The notes beneath the pieces were generated by a model. It worked only from the letters and a program-made list of their open reading frames with translations, was not told the DNA's origin and ran no database searches. A DNA stretch of 64,000 nucleotides, from contig NZ_PZJM01000006.1 in NCBI RefSeq assembly GCF_003206045.1, positions 116,779-180,778 on the forward strand. Reading direction: 5' to 3'. The position numbers and the translations under genes are program-made. This document shows, one piece after another, positions 38,892 to 49,663 of this stretch. The DNA comes from Salinicola lusitanus (GTDB lineage Bacteria > Pseudomonadota > Gammaproteobacteria > Pseudomonadales > Halomonadaceae). Every line of letters begins with the position of its first letter. Position 1 is the stretch's first letter.

Positions 38892-40925
38892 ATGGCTGCA
38901 CTCCGACAACGCCTTCGTCATGCCAGCATCGGCACCAAATTGGCCATCATTGTCGCCCTGTTGCAGGTTGTCGTGCTCATGGGGCTGGCTTTCGCCATGG
39001 CCCAGGCGAGCACGTCGCAACTGCGCGAGGCCACGACTCGCGAGTTGAAAACCCAGCAGGACTCGATTTCCGCCATGCTGTCGCTGTTCGATTACAGCCT
39101 TCAGCAGCAGGCTGACCGGTTCCTGAGTATCTTCTCGGACCAGTACTCGGGGCGGTTCGCACTGAGCCCGGACCAGAAGGTCGAGGTCTCCGGGCGTCAG
39201 ACACCGACGCTCAGGGATGGACTCGAGGTGCTCAACGACAATACGTGGAAGCTCGATCGCTTCAGCGCGCAGACCGGCACGCCGGCGACGATCTTCGCCC
39301 GCGACGGCGACGACTTCGTGCGCATCTCCACCTCTCTCAAGGACCAAGATGACAAGAGGGCGATGGGAACGCTGCTCAACCGGGAATCCAAGAGCTACGC
39401 CAGGCTGATGGCGAACGAATCCTATATCGGACTCGCCAAGCTTTTCGGCACGCCTTACATCACCAAGTACCAGCCGATACAGGATGGTGACGGCAAGGTG
39501 GTCGGGGCGCTGTTCGTGGGGGTCGATATCAGCGCCGAGATGGCCCAGGTCCAGAACCGTATCCGCAAGATGGGGATTGGCAACGGTGGCTACACCATGC
39601 TGATCTCCGCCGCCGGGGATCAGAAGGGGGAGGTCATCGCGGGTGGACCCTTCGAAGGACAGAACCTGTTGAATTCCGTGGACGCCGACGCCTTCGCGCC
39701 ACTGTTCGCTCAGGAATCCGGCGAGATCAGTTACGTCTCCGGCAGCGGCGACAATCGTCTGGCGCTCTACTCCCGCTATCCCGAGTGGCAATGGATCATC
39801 GCCGGCTCGGTGTCGGTCGACGAGATCGAGGCCGGTGTCATCGCCGCTCGCGATCGCTTCCTGCTGATCGCGCTGGTGCTGGCGGCGGCGTTGAGCCTGA
39901 CGCTCTACTGGATCGCCAAGCAACTGGTCACGAAGCCGATGAATCGCGCTGTCGGCCTGGCCCAGGCGCTGGCGGAGGGGGATCTGTCGCAGCGCATCGA
40001 GACGCGTCGTCGTGACGAGATCGGCCAGTTGGTCGGCGCCATGAACGGCATCGGCGACGGCCTCGAGCGGATCGTGGGGCAGGTGCGTCACGCGGTCGTG
40101 GAGACCGAGAACCATACCCAGGAACTGGCCTCGGGGAACGCCGAGCTCTCCTCGCGTACCGAGTCTCAGGCAGCGAGCCTCGAGGAGACCGCCGCCAGCA
40201 CCGAAGAGATCAACGCGACCGTGCGCCAGAACACGCAGCGGGCGCAGGAGAGCGACGAGCAGACCCGGCAGACCGTGCTGGCCGCGGGCGAGGCCCAGAA
40301 CACGGTCGAAGCCACGTCTGACGCCATGCAGCGCATCGTCGGGATGGCAAAGCAGATCTCCGAGGTGGTCGGCGTGATCGACGGCATCGCCTTCCAGACC
40401 AACCTGCTCGCGCTGAACGCCTCCGTCGAGGCCGCCAGGGCCGGCGAGCATGGCAGAGGCTTTGCCGTGGTCGCGCAGGAGGTTCGTGGTCTGGCCGAGC
40501 GCTGTTCGACCTCGGCGCAGGAGATCAAGGCGCTGATCGGGCGGACTGTCGACGAGGTCGACAACGGCAATCTGCGGGCTGCGGAGGCTGGGCAGCGGGT
40601 GTCGGAGATCGTGTCGCAGGTGGAGCGTATCAGCACCCTGATTTCGGAAATTCGTCTGGCTTCCGAGGAGCAGTCCCACGGGATCGAACAGATCAACCAG
40701 GCCATCGCGCAGATCGACGAGACCACCCAGAGCAATGCGGCGCTGGTTCGTCAGTCCAGTGCTTCGACCCAGCAGTTGAACGAACAGAGCCGACGGCTGG
40801 CGGAGACGGTCTCGGTCTTCCGGCTGCGCGACGGTTCGGCCCTCGATCGGCAGGGGGCGGCCCTGGGGTCTCCCGCCGCCAGTCTGACCCGACATGGTTC
40901 GACGGAGGAGCCGCTACCGGCTTGA
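38892..40925 (+). CDS. Methyl-accepting chemotaxis protein with Cache-type sensor
   Basis: A 677-residue inner-membrane receptor. A first membrane helix ([20 protein letters not shown], residues ~20-40) is followed by a ~280-residue periplasmic Cache3/Cache2-like sensor ([40 protein letters not shown]). The second helix is near 325-345 ([20 protein letters not shown]), then come HAMP, methylation helices and the hairpin [20 protein letters not shown]. No C-terminal NWETF-type tether is present. GGAAAG precedes the ATG at 38892; a GTG four codons earlier is possible. The ligand is unknown. No che genes lie nearby. Confidence 0.9.
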   Translation: MAALRQRLRHASIGTKLAIIVALLQVVVLMGLAFAMAQASTSQLREATTRELKTQQDSISAMLSLFDYSLQQQADRFLSIFSDQYSGRFALSPDQKVEVSGRQTPTLRDGLEVLNDNTWKLDRFSAQTGTPATIFARDGDDFVRISTSLKDQDDKRAMGTLLNRESKSYARLMANESYIGLAKLFGTPYITKYQPIQDGDGKVVGALFVGVDISAEMAQVQNRIRKMGIGNGGYTMLISAAGDQKGEVIAGGPFEGQNLLNSVDADAFAPLFAQESGEISYVSGSGDNRLALYSRYPEWQWIIAGSVSVDEIEAGVIAARDRFLLIALVLAAALSLTLYWIAKQLVTKPMNRAVGLAQALAEGDLSQRIETRRRDEIGQLVGAMNGIGDGLERIVGQVRHAVVETENHTQELASGNAELSSRTESQAASLEETAASTEEINATVRQNTQRAQESDEQTRQTVLAAGEAQNTVEATSDAMQRIVGMAKQISEVVGVIDGIAFQTNLLALNASVEAARAGEHGRGFAVVAQEVRGLAERCSTSAQEIKALIGRTVDEVDNGNLRAAEAGQRVSEIVSQVERISTLISEIRLASEEQSHGIEQINQAIAQIDETTQSNAALVRQSSASTQQLNEQSRRLAETVSVFRLRDGSALDRQGAALGSPAASLTRHGSTEEPLPA

Positions 40926-41136
40926 TTCGGCGTCGCCGATTCGATCGGCGCTCGACGCAACCCGCGCCCCCTGTGATGTCGGCGCGGGCCCCGGTATGAT
41001 GGCGGGTTGAAAACACCGGGCCCGTCCTGGGGCCGGTCATTGATCGCCAATGCCGCGAGCGGAATGGAATGCCGCCAGCGGCGTGGCAGTTGACTGCGCT
41101 ACGCCACGCCATACCGGGCGCGAGGGGGTTGATCAT

Positions 41137-44100
41137 TTGAGTGCCAAGAGTTCGGCCAAGAAGAGCCGTCGTTCATCGACGCAAGCGCAAGCCAGGGAGC
41201 AGGCGCGCCACGTGATCATGCGCCTGCAGGGCGTGACTCGCGAGGGCGCCGTGATTCTGCTGCTCGCCATCTGCGTTTTTCTGCTGTTGGCTCTGTTCAG
41301 CTACACACCGACGGACCCTGGCTGGTCGCACAGCGGGCCGGACCAGTCGGTCTCGAACTGGATGGGCAAGATCGGCGCCTGGTTGTCCGATGTCCTCTAT
41401 TCGCTATTCGGCGCCAGCGCGCTCTGGTGGCCAGGCATGTTCGGGCTGGGCGCCTGGCGACTGATGCGTCAGGCTCAGGTCCAGATAGCCTGGGACCCGA
41501 TGGCGCTGGCCGTCCATACCGGCGGGCTACTGCTGTTGCTGATGAGCACGACCACGCTGGGTGACCTGCACTTCTACAGCGCTGCCAGTGACCTCCCCAA
41601 TCAGGCGGGGGGCATTCTCGGTCGTGGCATTGCCAATTCCCTGACCGCCCTGGTGGGCGTGCGGGGAACCACCCTGATTGCCATCGCGGCGTTCATGTCG
41701 GGTTTCACGCTGTTCACCGGCATGTCGTGGTTGACGGTGATGGACGAGCTGGGCAGTTCGTTGAACCGACTGTTCCACTGGACGAAGTCACGGGCCAGCG
41801 AGCGCCGCGAAGCACGCCAGAACCGACGATCCGACAAGGCCGATGCCCGCCGGGACGCGGCCGAGTCGATGGAGCGGGATCGCCCAGACGACCGGGTCGA
41901 TGCGGCCGTGGCGGACGAGGACGAACCGCCGGCCAGGACATCCTGGTGGGCCAAGTGGCTGCCATGGCACAAGGCGCCCGATCTGGAGCGCTGGGACCAC
42001 GACGAGTTGGAGCATGCCCGTCAGTCACGCCAGGAGCCCGGCTGGGAAAATGTCGTCGGCGCCGGCGAGGGCCTGGAACATCGCGACTCCTCGATGTGGC
42101 GCCACGATGGCCGGACCGACATCCCGTGGGACGTGCCGGCGCGAACGCCCTCCGCCAAGCGCCCCGAGGCTTCCTATACCGCCCGTCAGCAGCGCGACGA
42201 AGCGCGCGAGCCGACGTTGGGCCGTCTGCCCGCGACCGACGCCGACGCCTCAGCGCGGACGATGACGCGTGGCGAACCGGGGCGGCCGGCAGCCTCCGAT
42301 TCGGTGACGCCGGGCCGGATATCGGCCGCCGACTCCTCGGCCGCGACGGCCGCGGCCTCGCAGGCGGGTTCGGCAGCCGACTCGACCGCTTCTCCGGAAA
42401 GGATGCCCTTCCGGGCCGACGTCACACGACGGCGTATACCCGATGCCTTCCAGGCCCCGGGAGAGACGGCTTCTTCTCCGAGCGGCGCTACCGGCAGTGA
42501 AGCGCCGTCGAGCGAGACTGCGCGTGACGACCTCGACGATCGTCGCCCCGAATCGCCGGTCAACGGGGTCTCGGCCCGCGACGACGATGCGCCGGTCCAG
42601 CAGTGGGGAATTCGCGCCGAGCGCCACGATCCGGCAACGGATCGGCATCACGCCACGATATCGCGGGACGATGCACCCGAAGAGACGGTCGAACGCGCGG
42701 GCGAACCGGAACAGCCGGCGCATCGGCGTACCGGTGTCGACTGGAGCCATATCGAGGCGGAGAGCGGCGACATGCCGGCGGACCCGACGCTTTCCTCATC
42801 CCTGGCCGATGAGGAACCTCGTATCGAGGGGGCGGCGCGGCAGCGCCAGGAGCCGCGTTTCGATGTCGCCGCCGAAGAGCGGCACGACGTGCCTGGTCCG
42901 GTCTCGCCGGAGCGCCAGCCGCCGCGTTTCGATGTCGCTGACGAAGAGCGGCATGACGCGGCCGGCCCGGTCTTGCCGGAGCGCCAGCCGCCGACCGCGC
43001 CAGCGCCGCCCGTCGCTCGCCCCGATCCCGCGACACCGGCCGCGCCGAGTACAATACCGAGCGGCGAAGGCCCGCTGGCCACCGCGGATCAGGCCAGAGC
43101 GGCTGCCGAGGACCAGCCGACGCTATGGACCGTCGAGCATCTGCAGAGCCAGCGTCCGGTAATGGACGATCTGCCGGAGCCGAGCGGTAATCTGCCGTCG
43201 ATTCGTCTGACCACGCCCGCCGACCCAGAGCAGCCGAACTACTCGCCGGAACAGCTGGAAGACATGGCCGAACTGCTCGAGATGCGGCTGCGCGAGTATG
43301 GCGTCAAGGCGGAAGTGGTGGAGACCTGGCCGGGGCCGGTCATCACCCGGTTCGAAATCCGCCCTGCGGCCGGGGTGAAGGTCTCCAAGATCAGCAACCT
43401 GGCCAAGGACCTGGCGCGCTCGCTGATGGTCAAGAGCGTGCGCGTGGTCGAGATCATCCCCGGTAAACCGACCGTCGGGATCGAGATTCCCAACCCGCAT
43501 CGGGCGATGATTCGGATTCGCCAGGTGCTGGACTCGGACGTCTATCAGCATGCCGAGTCGCCGGTGACGCTGGCGCTCGGGCACGACATCGGCGGCAAGC
43601 CGGTGGTCGCCAATCTCAACAAGATGCCCCACCTGCTGGTGGCGGGCACCACCGGTTCGGGCAAGTCGGTGGGGATCAACACCATGCTGGTGTCGATGCT
43701 GCTCAAGGCGACCCCGGACGAAGTCCGAATGATCATGGTCGATCCCAAGATGCTGGAGCTCTCCGTCTACGACGGTATTCCTCATCTGTTGGCCCCGGTG
43801 GTGACCGACATGAAGGAGGCGGCCAACGCACTGCGCTGGTGTGTTGCCGAGATGGAGCGACGCTACAAGCTGATGGCGGCGATGGGGGTGCGCAACATCG
43901 CCGGATTCAACGCCAAGCTCGACGAAGCCGAGAGCCATGGGGCCCAGGTTCAGGACCCGCTGTGGGAGCCGCAGCCGTGGGAGATGCACCAGCCGCCGCC
44001 GACACTGGCGAAGCTGCCTTACATCGTCGTGGTGATCGACGAGTTCGCCGACATGTTCATGATCGTCGGCAAGAAGGTCGAGGAGTTGATCGCGCGGCTG

Positions 44101-44691
44101 GCCCAGAAGGCGCGGGCAGCGGGTATTCACCTGATCCTGGCCACCCAGCGGCCGTCGGTCGACGTGGTGACCGGGCTGATCAAGGCCAACATCCCCACCC
44201 GCATGGCGTTCCAGGTGTCGTCCAAGATCGATTCGCGCACCATTCTCGACCAGGGCGGTGCCGAGAACCTGCTGGGTCACGGTGACATGCTCTACCTGCC
44301 GGCCGGGGCCGGCATGCCGCAGCGCGTCCACGGCGCCTTCGTCGATGACGACGAGGTGCACCGCATCGTCGAGGACTGGAAGCGCCGGGGCGAGCCCGAA
44401 TACATCGAGGAGATCCTCTCCGGGGGTGTTTCCGCGGACGCTCTGGCCGGGCTCGAGGCCGAGGGTGGCGGCGATGGCGACGATGCCGAGCAGGACGCGC
44501 TCTACGACGAGGCGGTGCAGTTCGTCACCGAGACCCGTCGGGCGTCGATCTCCGCCGTGCAGCGCCGTTTCAAGATCGGCTACAACCGCGCGGCGAGACT
44601 GGTCGAGGCGATGGAGCAGGCGGGTGTCGTCTCGTCCATGGGCAACAACGGCTCCCGCGAAGTCTTGGCGCCGCCCCCCGTCGGGCACTGA
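41137..44691 (+). CDS. ftsK: DNA translocase FtsK
   Basis: A 1184-residue septal motor that clears the chromosome terminus and activates XerCD at dif. Four membrane helices at the N-terminus ([20 protein letters not shown] the first) precede a ~450-residue acidic, low-complexity linker with a 23-residue repeat. The RecA-like motor has Walker [17 protein letters not shown] and Walker [14 protein letters not shown]. The gamma DNA-reading domain ([20 protein letters not shown]) ends the chain. Start: TTG at 41137, eight bases after GAGGGGG; the ATG at 41050 in frame has no ribosome site. Confidence 0.93.
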   Translation: MSAKSSAKKSRRSSTQAQAREQARHVIMRLQGVTREGAVILLLAICVFLLLALFSYTPTDPGWSHSGPDQSVSNWMGKIGAWLSDVLYSLFGASALWWPGMFGLGAWRLMRQAQVQIAWDPMALAVHTGGLLLLLMSTTTLGDLHFYSAASDLPNQAGGILGRGIANSLTALVGVRGTTLIAIAAFMSGFTLFTGMSWLTVMDELGSSLNRLFHWTKSRASERREARQNRRSDKADARRDAAESMERDRPDDRVDAAVADEDEPPARTSWWAKWLPWHKAPDLERWDHDELEHARQSRQEPGWENVVGAGEGLEHRDSSMWRHDGRTDIPWDVPARTPSAKRPEASYTARQQRDEAREPTLGRLPATDADASARTMTRGEPGRPAASDSVTPGRISAADSSAATAAASQAGSAADSTASPERMPFRADVTRRRIPDAFQAPGETASSPSGATGSEAPSSETARDDLDDRRPESPVNGVSARDDDAPVQQWGIRAERHDPATDRHHATISRDDAPEETVERAGEPEQPAHRRTGVDWSHIEAESGDMPADPTLSSSLADEEPRIEGAARQRQEPRFDVAAEERHDVPGPVSPERQPPRFDVADEERHDAAGPVLPERQPPTAPAPPVARPDPATPAAPSTIPSGEGPLATADQARAAAEDQPTLWTVEHLQSQRPVMDDLPEPSGNLPSIRLTTPADPEQPNYSPEQLEDMAELLEMRLREYGVKAEVVETWPGPVITRFEIRPAAGVKVSKISNLAKDLARSLMVKSVRVVEIIPGKPTVGIEIPNPHRAMIRIRQVLDSDVYQHAESPVTLALGHDIGGKPVVANLNKMPHLLVAGTTGSGKSVGINTMLVSMLLKATPDEVRMIMVDPKMLELSVYDGIPHLLAPVVTDMKEAANALRWCVAEMERRYKLMAAMGVRNIAGFNAKLDEAESHGAQVQDPLWEPQPWEMHQPPPTLAKLPYIVVVIDEFADMFMIVGKKVEELIARLAQKARAAGIHLILATQRPSVDVVTGLIKANIPTRMAFQVSSKIDSRTILDQGGAENLLGHGDMLYLPAGAGMPQRVHGAFVDDDEVHRIVEDWKRRGEPEYIEEILSGGVSADALAGLEAEGGGDGDDAEQDALYDEAVQFVTETRRASISAVQRRFKIGYNRAARLVEAMEQAGVVSSMGNNGSREVLAPPPVGH
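42844..42981 (+). repeat. Two 69-base repeats inside the ftsK linker
   Basis: In-frame 23-residue units at 42844-42912 and 42913-42981, both with RFDVA-EERHD and GPV-PE; a third begins at 42982 with RQPPTAP and breaks off. Seen directly; length variation of this kind is common in FtsK linkers. Confidence 0.85.
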
Positions 44692-44697
44692 TTCGAG

Positions 44698-44730
44698 CGG
44701 CCACGAGGAATTAAACCCCGTGGCCGTTTT
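44698..44730 (+). terminator. Terminator after ftsK
   Basis: Stem CGGCCACG/CGTGGCCG (44698-44705 with 44719-44726) and then TTTT, seven bases past the ftsK stop. Confidence 0.75.
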
Positions 44731-44798
44731 GCTGTCCTAGCATTCACCAGATTCATGATCGTCGATCTCGGATCGACGATTCCCGATAAGGAATGTCC

Positions 44799-45455
44799 AT
44801 GCGCAAGATGAAGACCTTGGCCTTGGCCGGATCGCTGTTGCTGGCGCCGGTATTGATGACCCAGTCGGCACTGGCGGATCAAGCATCCGCCGATCGGCTG
44901 ACCCACCTGCTCGAGCCGCTGAAGACCTACTCCGCGGATTTCGAGCAGCAGATCCTGGATGCCTCGGGCTCCAGCCTGCAGGACACCAGCGGCCACATGT
45001 GGCTGTCCCGCCCGGGGCATTTTCGTTGGGAAGTGAACGAGCCCTACCGGCAACTGGTCGTCTCCGACGGCAACGAAGTCTCGCTCTACGACCCCGATCT
45101 CGAGCAGGTCACGATCCAGCCGCTGGACGACCGGGTCACCCACACGCCGGCACTGCTGCTCTCCGGGAGTGCTTCCGAACTCGCCGACAACTACGATGTC
45201 ACGCGACAGCAGCAGGGCGCCAGCGAGACCTTCACACTGGTACCGCAGGCCAACGACACCCTGTTCGAGCAGCTCAAGCTGACCTTCTACGGCGAGCAGC
45301 TCGATGCGCTGCAGATGACCGACAGCACCGGCCAGCGCACCGCGATCGATTTCGACAACGCGCAGACCAATGTCGATATCGATCCCGCCCAGTTCCAGTT
45401 TCAGGCCCCTGAAGGTGCCGACGTGATTCGCGAGCAGTCTCCCGCCACGCCGTGA
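44799..45455 (+). CDS. lolA: Outer-membrane lipoprotein carrier LolA
   Basis: A 218-residue periplasmic chaperone that takes lipoproteins from LolCDE to LolB. The signal peptide ends TQSALA, and the mature start is DQASADRLTHLL. FEQQILDASGSSLQDTSGHMW, RPGHFRWEVNEPYRQLVVSDG and VSLYDPDLEQVTIQPLDD are LolA landmarks. AAGGA (44788-44792) touches an ATG at 44793 and is six bases from the ATG at 44799, so the second is the start. The order ftsK-lolA-rarA is the same as in E. coli, but rarA is inverted here. Confidence 0.95.
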   Translation: MRKMKTLALAGSLLLAPVLMTQSALADQASADRLTHLLEPLKTYSADFEQQILDASGSSLQDTSGHMWLSRPGHFRWEVNEPYRQLVVSDGNEVSLYDPDLEQVTIQPLDDRVTHTPALLLSGSASELADNYDVTRQQQGASETFTLVPQANDTLFEQLKLTFYGEQLDALQMTDSTGQRTAIDFDNAQTNVDIDPAQFQFQAPEGADVIREQSPATP

Positions 45456-45473
45456 CGCCAGGCTCGCCGCTCG

Positions 45474-45508
45474 ACTCGCCCCGCCGTGGTCTCCACGCCG
45501 GGGCGAGT
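45474..45508. terminator. Long hairpin between lolA and rarA
   Basis: A 16-base stem with one C-C mismatch (ACTCGCCCCG outer, CGTGG inner) and loop TCT; GCCGTTTGACGG follows. It can end both convergent genes. Confidence 0.65.
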
Positions 45509-45533
45509 GCCGTTTGACGGCAGGCGACGTCTC

Positions 45534-46886
45534 TCAGGAGTCGCCGTCCGCCTGGCGATCCAGCTCCTCGCGCCAGGCCTGCATCTGCTGGAAGCGTTTC
45601 TCCTGACCGTAGTCGCTGGGCTCGTAGAAGCGGGTCTGCGGCAGGTTCGGCGGCCAGCAGTCGTGGCGGCTGCCGGCCGGGTAGCCGTTGGGCTCGTTGT
45701 GGGCGTAGCGATAACCCTCGCCGTAACCCAGCGAAGCCATCAACTCGGTAGGGGCATTGCGCAGATAGACTGGCACCTCCAGGTCGGGATGCTCGGCGAC
45801 GAATGCCTTGGCCTGGCTCCAGGCCTGATCGATGCGGTTGCTCTTGGGGGCGATCGCCAGGTGGATCACCGCATGGGCAATGGCGCGCTGGCCCTCGTAG
45901 TCGCCCAGCCGCAGGTAGGCGTCCCAGGCGGCTATCACCAGCGGCAGGGCGCGCGGATCGGCGTTGCCGACGTCCTCCGAAGCGATCGCGGCGAGGCGCC
46001 GGACGATGTCCAGCGGATCACCGCCGCCGCTGATGAATTGGGCGACATAGAGCAGCGCGGCATCGGGGCGCGACGAGCGAACCGACTTGTGAATGGCCGA
46101 CAGCACGTCGTAATAGTGCTCCCCCTGTTTGTCGAACGCCGCCGCCTGATGCCCGATCACCTCGATCACGGCGTCGCGATCGAGAATCTCGCCGTGCTCG
46201 TCGCTCTTGACGAAGTCACAGGCGGTCTCGAGCAGGCCGAGGGCGCGGCGCGCATCCCCCGATGCCGCCCTCGCCAGAATCGACAGCGTCTCGTCGCTGG
46301 CGCGGATATTGCGCCGCCCGAGGCCCAGAGTCTCGTTGCCGAGGGCGCGTTTGAGCACCGTGATCAGCTCGCTCTCGTCGAGGGCTTTCAGGACATAGAC
46401 CCGGGCACGGGAGAGCAGCGCCGAGTTGACCTCGAAGGAGGGGTTTTCGGTGGTGGCGCCGATCAGCGTCAGCAGGCCGGATTCGACGTGGGGGAGCAGG
46501 GCATCCTGTTGGCTCTTGTTGAGTCGATGGATCTCGTCCAGGAAGAGAAGGGTGCGGCGATCGCGCATCTGCCCCTCGCGGGCTCGTTCCACCGCCGCCC
46601 GAATCTCCTTCACCCCCGCCATCACCGCCGACAGCTGCTCGAGCCGGGCGCCGGAGGCTTCGGCGAGAATCTCCGCCAGCGTGGTCTTGCCCACCCCGGG
46701 AGGGCCCCACAGGATCATCGAGCGTACGCTGGCGGTCTCCGCCATGCGTCGAAGCGGCTTGCCCGGACCCACCAGCGCTTGCTGGCCGATGTAGTCATCG
46801 AGGGTGCGCGGGCGCAGACGGTAGGCGAGGGGCGCGCTGTCCGGATGCGGGTCGCCTCGGGAGGCGTCGTCGGAAAATAGGTCCAT
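45534..46886 (-). CDS. rarA: Replication-associated recombination protein RarA (MgsA)
   Basis: A 450-residue AAA+ ATPase of the clamp-loader family acting at stalled forks with SSB. YRLRPRTLDDYIGQQALVG starts the AAA+ core, Walker A is WGPPGVGKTTLAEILAEA, Walker B RTLLFLDEIHRLNKSQQDAL, sensor 1 IGATTENPSFEVN. The C-terminal tetramer domain has EHYYDVLSAIHKSVRSSRPD and LPQTRFYEPSDYGQEKRFQQ. GGAAG precedes the ATG at 46886; the open frame to 46925 is unsupported. Confidence 0.95.
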   Translation of the reverse strand: MDLFSDDASRGDPHPDSAPLAYRLRPRTLDDYIGQQALVGPGKPLRRMAETASVRSMILWGPPGVGKTTLAEILAEASGARLEQLSAVMAGVKEIRAAVERAREGQMRDRRTLLFLDEIHRLNKSQQDALLPHVESGLLTLIGATTENPSFEVNSALLSRARVYVLKALDESELITVLKRALGNETLGLGRRNIRASDETLSILARAASGDARRALGLLETACDFVKSDEHGEILDRDAVIEVIGHQAAAFDKQGEHYYDVLSAIHKSVRSSRPDAALLYVAQFISGGGDPLDIVRRLAAIASEDVGNADPRALPLVIAAWDAYLRLGDYEGQRAIAHAVIHLAIAPKSNRIDQAWSQAKAFVAEHPDLEVPVYLRNAPTELMASLGYGEGYRYAHNEPNGYPAGSRHDCWPPNLPQTRFYEPSDYGQEKRFQQMQAWREELDRQADGDS

Positions 46887-47262
46887 GGGGCTTCCAGGCT
46901 GGCTGACGGCAGCGAAACGGTACATTTCGCTACACTGATTCAGACGTTAGGCGTAGAGCGTTTATCGGAAAAACCGCTAGGGTAGGAAATTCTAGCGTGT
47001 CGCTGGAGGCAGGCCCAACCGATCATCGACCAAGATGTCATTCGAGGCTCGTTTGCCGGTCTCCGGCCGAGGTAATCTATGGCGTACTTCGTCGGCTCCG
47101 ATGGCGGCTGTCGGGATGGCGATGCCTTCGATCACTCCAGGCAACACCGGTGGCGGACCGTCGAGACGGGTTCCGGCACCAATGTCGTCGACAGGCACTA
47201 CACTAGGCTGACTAGGCGACGGACGTCACTCGACACCGCGCTTCACGGACAGGAGACTCACC
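46887..47262. other. Non-coding stretch between rarA and the hemerythrin-fold gene
   Basis: About 375 bases, divergent. A seven-base inverted repeat AGCGAAA/TTTCGCT lies at 46911-46932, near where the rarA promoter must be. CTACACTAGG (47198-47207) resembles a sigma-S or sigma-70 -10 region for the plus-strand gene; no good -35 is visible. Nothing else is recognised. Confidence 0.5.
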
Positions 47263-47811
47263 ATGCCCATGCTGACCCAACTGCGTCAGGACCATGCCAA
47301 CATGGCGCGCCTGCTGCATGTGTTGCAACTCAAGCACAAGACACTGGCCGACGGCGAGCGTCCTGACTTCCGGCTGATTCGGGAAGTCGTGGACTATATC
47401 CTCGATTACATGAACGGATTCACGATTCCCCTCGAGCGTCTCTGCAGCGATCAACTGGCGGCTAAGGCGTCCGGCATCCATGACTTGAGCACGCGTCTGG
47501 CCGAGGATTATCAGCATCTGCACGAACAGCTGATGCGTCTGTCCCAGGACCTCGACATGATCCTGATGGATGGCGTGATGCCGATGGACAGGTTCGCCGA
47601 CGACCTCAAGTCCTATCTCGAAGCGCATCGGGCCTATCTGCGCGCCGAGCGGGAGGAGCTGTTCCCGCTGATTCGCGAGCATTTCGACGAGGACGATCTC
47701 GCCCGTCTCGCCGACGAGCTGCCTCCCCAGGCGGGCGCCGAGCTGGCGCGGCTGCAGGAAGCGTATCCGGAACTGTATACCGAATTTCGCGAGGCCCCTT
47801 CGCCGCTGTAG
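47263..47811 (+). CDS. Hemerythrin-fold protein with degraded iron site
   Basis: A 182-residue helical cytoplasmic protein. MLTQLRQDHANMARLLHVL and DYILDYMNGF with LEAHRAYLRAEREELFPLIR follow the bacterial hemerythrin-like layout. The ligand motifs are altered: H-H-P-x-E-D reads TIPLER (both histidines lost), E-H reads EDYQH, and H-M-x-x-E-E is changed to Y-L-R-A-E-R. Only H11 and a few acidic residues remain, so di-iron or oxygen binding is doubtful. ACAGGAG is the ribosome site. It is probably a single-gene unit; its function is unknown. Confidence 0.75.
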   Translation: MPMLTQLRQDHANMARLLHVLQLKHKTLADGERPDFRLIREVVDYILDYMNGFTIPLERLCSDQLAAKASGIHDLSTRLAEDYQHLHEQLMRLSQDLDMILMDGVMPMDRFADDLKSYLEAHRAYLRAEREELFPLIREHFDEDDLARLADELPPQAGAELARLQEAYPELYTEFREAPSPL

Positions 47812-47918
47812 GCGTGGCGCCTCGCTTCCCTTCGCTACCCGACACCCCGGCGATCGCCACTGCGCGATCGCCGTCGCTTGCGTAGAATGGCCGCCTGGAA
47901 CGAGAGGACGGGGGCAGG

Positions 47919-48818
47919 ATGGATCGACTGCAAGCGATGCAGGTTTTCCGCGCGGTCATCGACGCCGGAAGTTTTGCCGGCGGCGCACGGCGCCTGGGCG
48001 TTTCCAATGCCATGGTCAGCAAGCAGGTTTCCCGGCTCGAGGAGATGCTGGGCGTACGGCTGCTGGTGCGAACCACGCGGCGTCTGCAGTTGACCGCCGA
48101 GGGCGAGCGCTACCTGACCACCGTCGTTCGCCTGCTCGACGAACTTCAGGAGCTGGAGGCTGGCATCGGCGAGCAGCGCGGCGAGATTCGTGGCCGGCTG
48201 CGGCTATCCGCGCCGGTGGATTTCGGGGCGCGCTCGTTGATGCCGGCGTTGCAGGCCTTCGAGGCGGCGCATCCGGCGGTGTCACTCGACCTGGTGCTCG
48301 AGGATCGCCGCGTCGATCCGCTGGCGGAGGATTTCGATCTTGTGGTGCGAATCGGCGAGCTGGAGGATTCCAGCTTGATCGCGCGGCCCTTGATGCAGAT
48401 TCCGATGCACCTCTACGCGTCGCCAGGCTATCTCCAGCGCCATGGCACGCCCCGTCATCCCCAGGAGCTTCGGGATCACCGCTGTCTGCACTACACCCTG
48501 TCGAGACACGGGCTCTACTGGCCGTTCCGGGTCGACGGCGAGATCTACCGTTTCCGGCTGCAACCGGCACTCTCCTGCAACAACGGCAGGGCGCTGATCG
48601 AGGCCGCGGTACTCGGCATGGGATTGACCTTGAAACCGGCGTCCCTGGCCGCGCCGGAAGAGCGGGCCGGGCAACTGGTGCGCGTGCTCGAGGCCTTCGA
48701 GATGCCGCCGCTCGATATCCATCTCCTGTACGCCGAACGTGATTACATGCCTGCGCGCCTGCGCGCCTTGATCGAGGCCCTGCTCGGCTATTTTGGCGAC
48801 GGTCAGCCCTATGATTGA
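47919..48818 (+). CDS. LysR-family transcriptional regulator
   Basis: A 299-residue regulator. The N-terminal winged helix is MQVFRAVIDAGSFAGGARRL-GVSNAMVSKQVSRLEEMLG with RTTRRLQLTAEGERYL. Residues ~92-290 form the periplasmic-binding-like effector domain, of the CrgA/DsdC-like subgroup (GRLRLSAPVDFGARSLMP, DFDLVVRIGELEDSSLIAR). The target and ligand are unknown. No divergent partner gene is adjacent: downstream, murI begins inside its last codons. Confidence 0.9.
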   Translation: MDRLQAMQVFRAVIDAGSFAGGARRLGVSNAMVSKQVSRLEEMLGVRLLVRTTRRLQLTAEGERYLTTVVRLLDELQELEAGIGEQRGEIRGRLRLSAPVDFGARSLMPALQAFEAAHPAVSLDLVLEDRRVDPLAEDFDLVVRIGELEDSSLIARPLMQIPMHLYASPGYLQRHGTPRHPQELRDHRCLHYTLSRHGLYWPFRVDGEIYRFRLQPALSCNNGRALIEAAVLGMGLTLKPASLAAPEERAGQLVRVLEAFEMPPLDIHLLYAERDYMPARLRALIEALLGYFGDGQPYD

Positions 48819-49629
48819 CGCATTGATCTTCGATTCCGGTGTCGGCGGGCTCTCCGTCAGCGAGGAGATTCGCCGGCGGATGCCGGATTGTTCGCTGGGC
48901 TATCTTTGCGACAACGCGGCGCTGCCCTACGGCACCAGGCGTGACGACTGGCTGATCGAGAGGATCGTCGCCGTCTGCGTGAGTGCGTGCGAACTGGCGC
49001 GCCCCCGCGTGCTGGTGGTGGCGTGCAACACCGCCAGCACACTGGCCCTGGCGGCATTGAGGGCGCGGCTACCGATACCGGTCATCGGCACCGTTCCGGC
49101 CATCAAGCCCGCGGCCGAAGCGTCCCGCAGCCGGACGATCGGACTGCTCGCCACCGGCGCGACCGTTCATCGGCCATACCTGGACCGGCTGATCGCCGAT
49201 CATGCATCGGATTGCCGGGTGGTGCGCGTGGCGGCTGATGCCCTGGTGATCCAGGCCGAATCCCATCTCGCGGGCAAGGCGATCGATGCCCGCACGCTCC
49301 AGATGGCCGTTGCGCCATTGAGAGCGGCGGCGGAGCTCGATGTCGTGGTGCTGGGGTGCACGCATTTTCCGTTGCTGCGTGGGCTGCTCGAACCGCTGAT
49401 GCCCGACAGGCTCTGGATCGACTCCGGGGCGGCGATCGCCCGCCGACTGAGTCAGGTGCTCGGTGATACCCGGTCGGTCCCCGCGCCGCCAGGCGAGGCG
49501 AGCGAGGCGCCCAGCTGGGCCACGGCGCCCCAGGTCCCGAGTCTGGGTCCGATTCTGAGGCGTTTCGGTTACTCGTCGCCGCTGGCCCTGGAGATCACCC
49601 AGCCGGCGGTCGCCACCCCCGTTTCATGA
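48811..49629 (+). CDS. murI: Glutamate racemase
   Basis: A 272-residue cytoplasmic enzyme making D-glutamate for peptidoglycan. ALIFDSGVGGLSVSEEI, DNAALPYGTR, VVACNTASTLAL with the first catalytic cysteine, PVIGTVPAIKPA, and VVLGCTHFPLLRGLL with the second are all present. The ATG at 48811 overlaps the LysR stop by eight bases; an in-frame ATG at 48793 gives a non-native extension. The C-terminal ~45 residues are proline- and alanine-rich and probably flexible. Confidence 0.94.
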   Translation: MIDALIFDSGVGGLSVSEEIRRRMPDCSLGYLCDNAALPYGTRRDDWLIERIVAVCVSACELARPRVLVVACNTASTLALAALRARLPIPVIGTVPAIKPAAEASRSRTIGLLATGATVHRPYLDRLIADHASDCRVVRVAADALVIQAESHLAGKAIDARTLQMAVAPLRAAAELDVVVLGCTHFPLLRGLLEPLMPDRLWIDSGAAIARRLSQVLGDTRSVPAPPGEASEAPSWATAPQVPSLGPILRRFGYSSPLALEITQPAVATPVS

Positions 49630-49663
49630 ACCATTGCGCCAATTTTGTCCGAGGATTTCTGGT

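Noticed and set aside
40961..40988. CCCGCGCC/GGCGCGGG hairpin between the chemoreceptor gene and ftsK
   Set aside because: An eight-base stem with a 12-base loop but no T tract; not enough to call a terminator.
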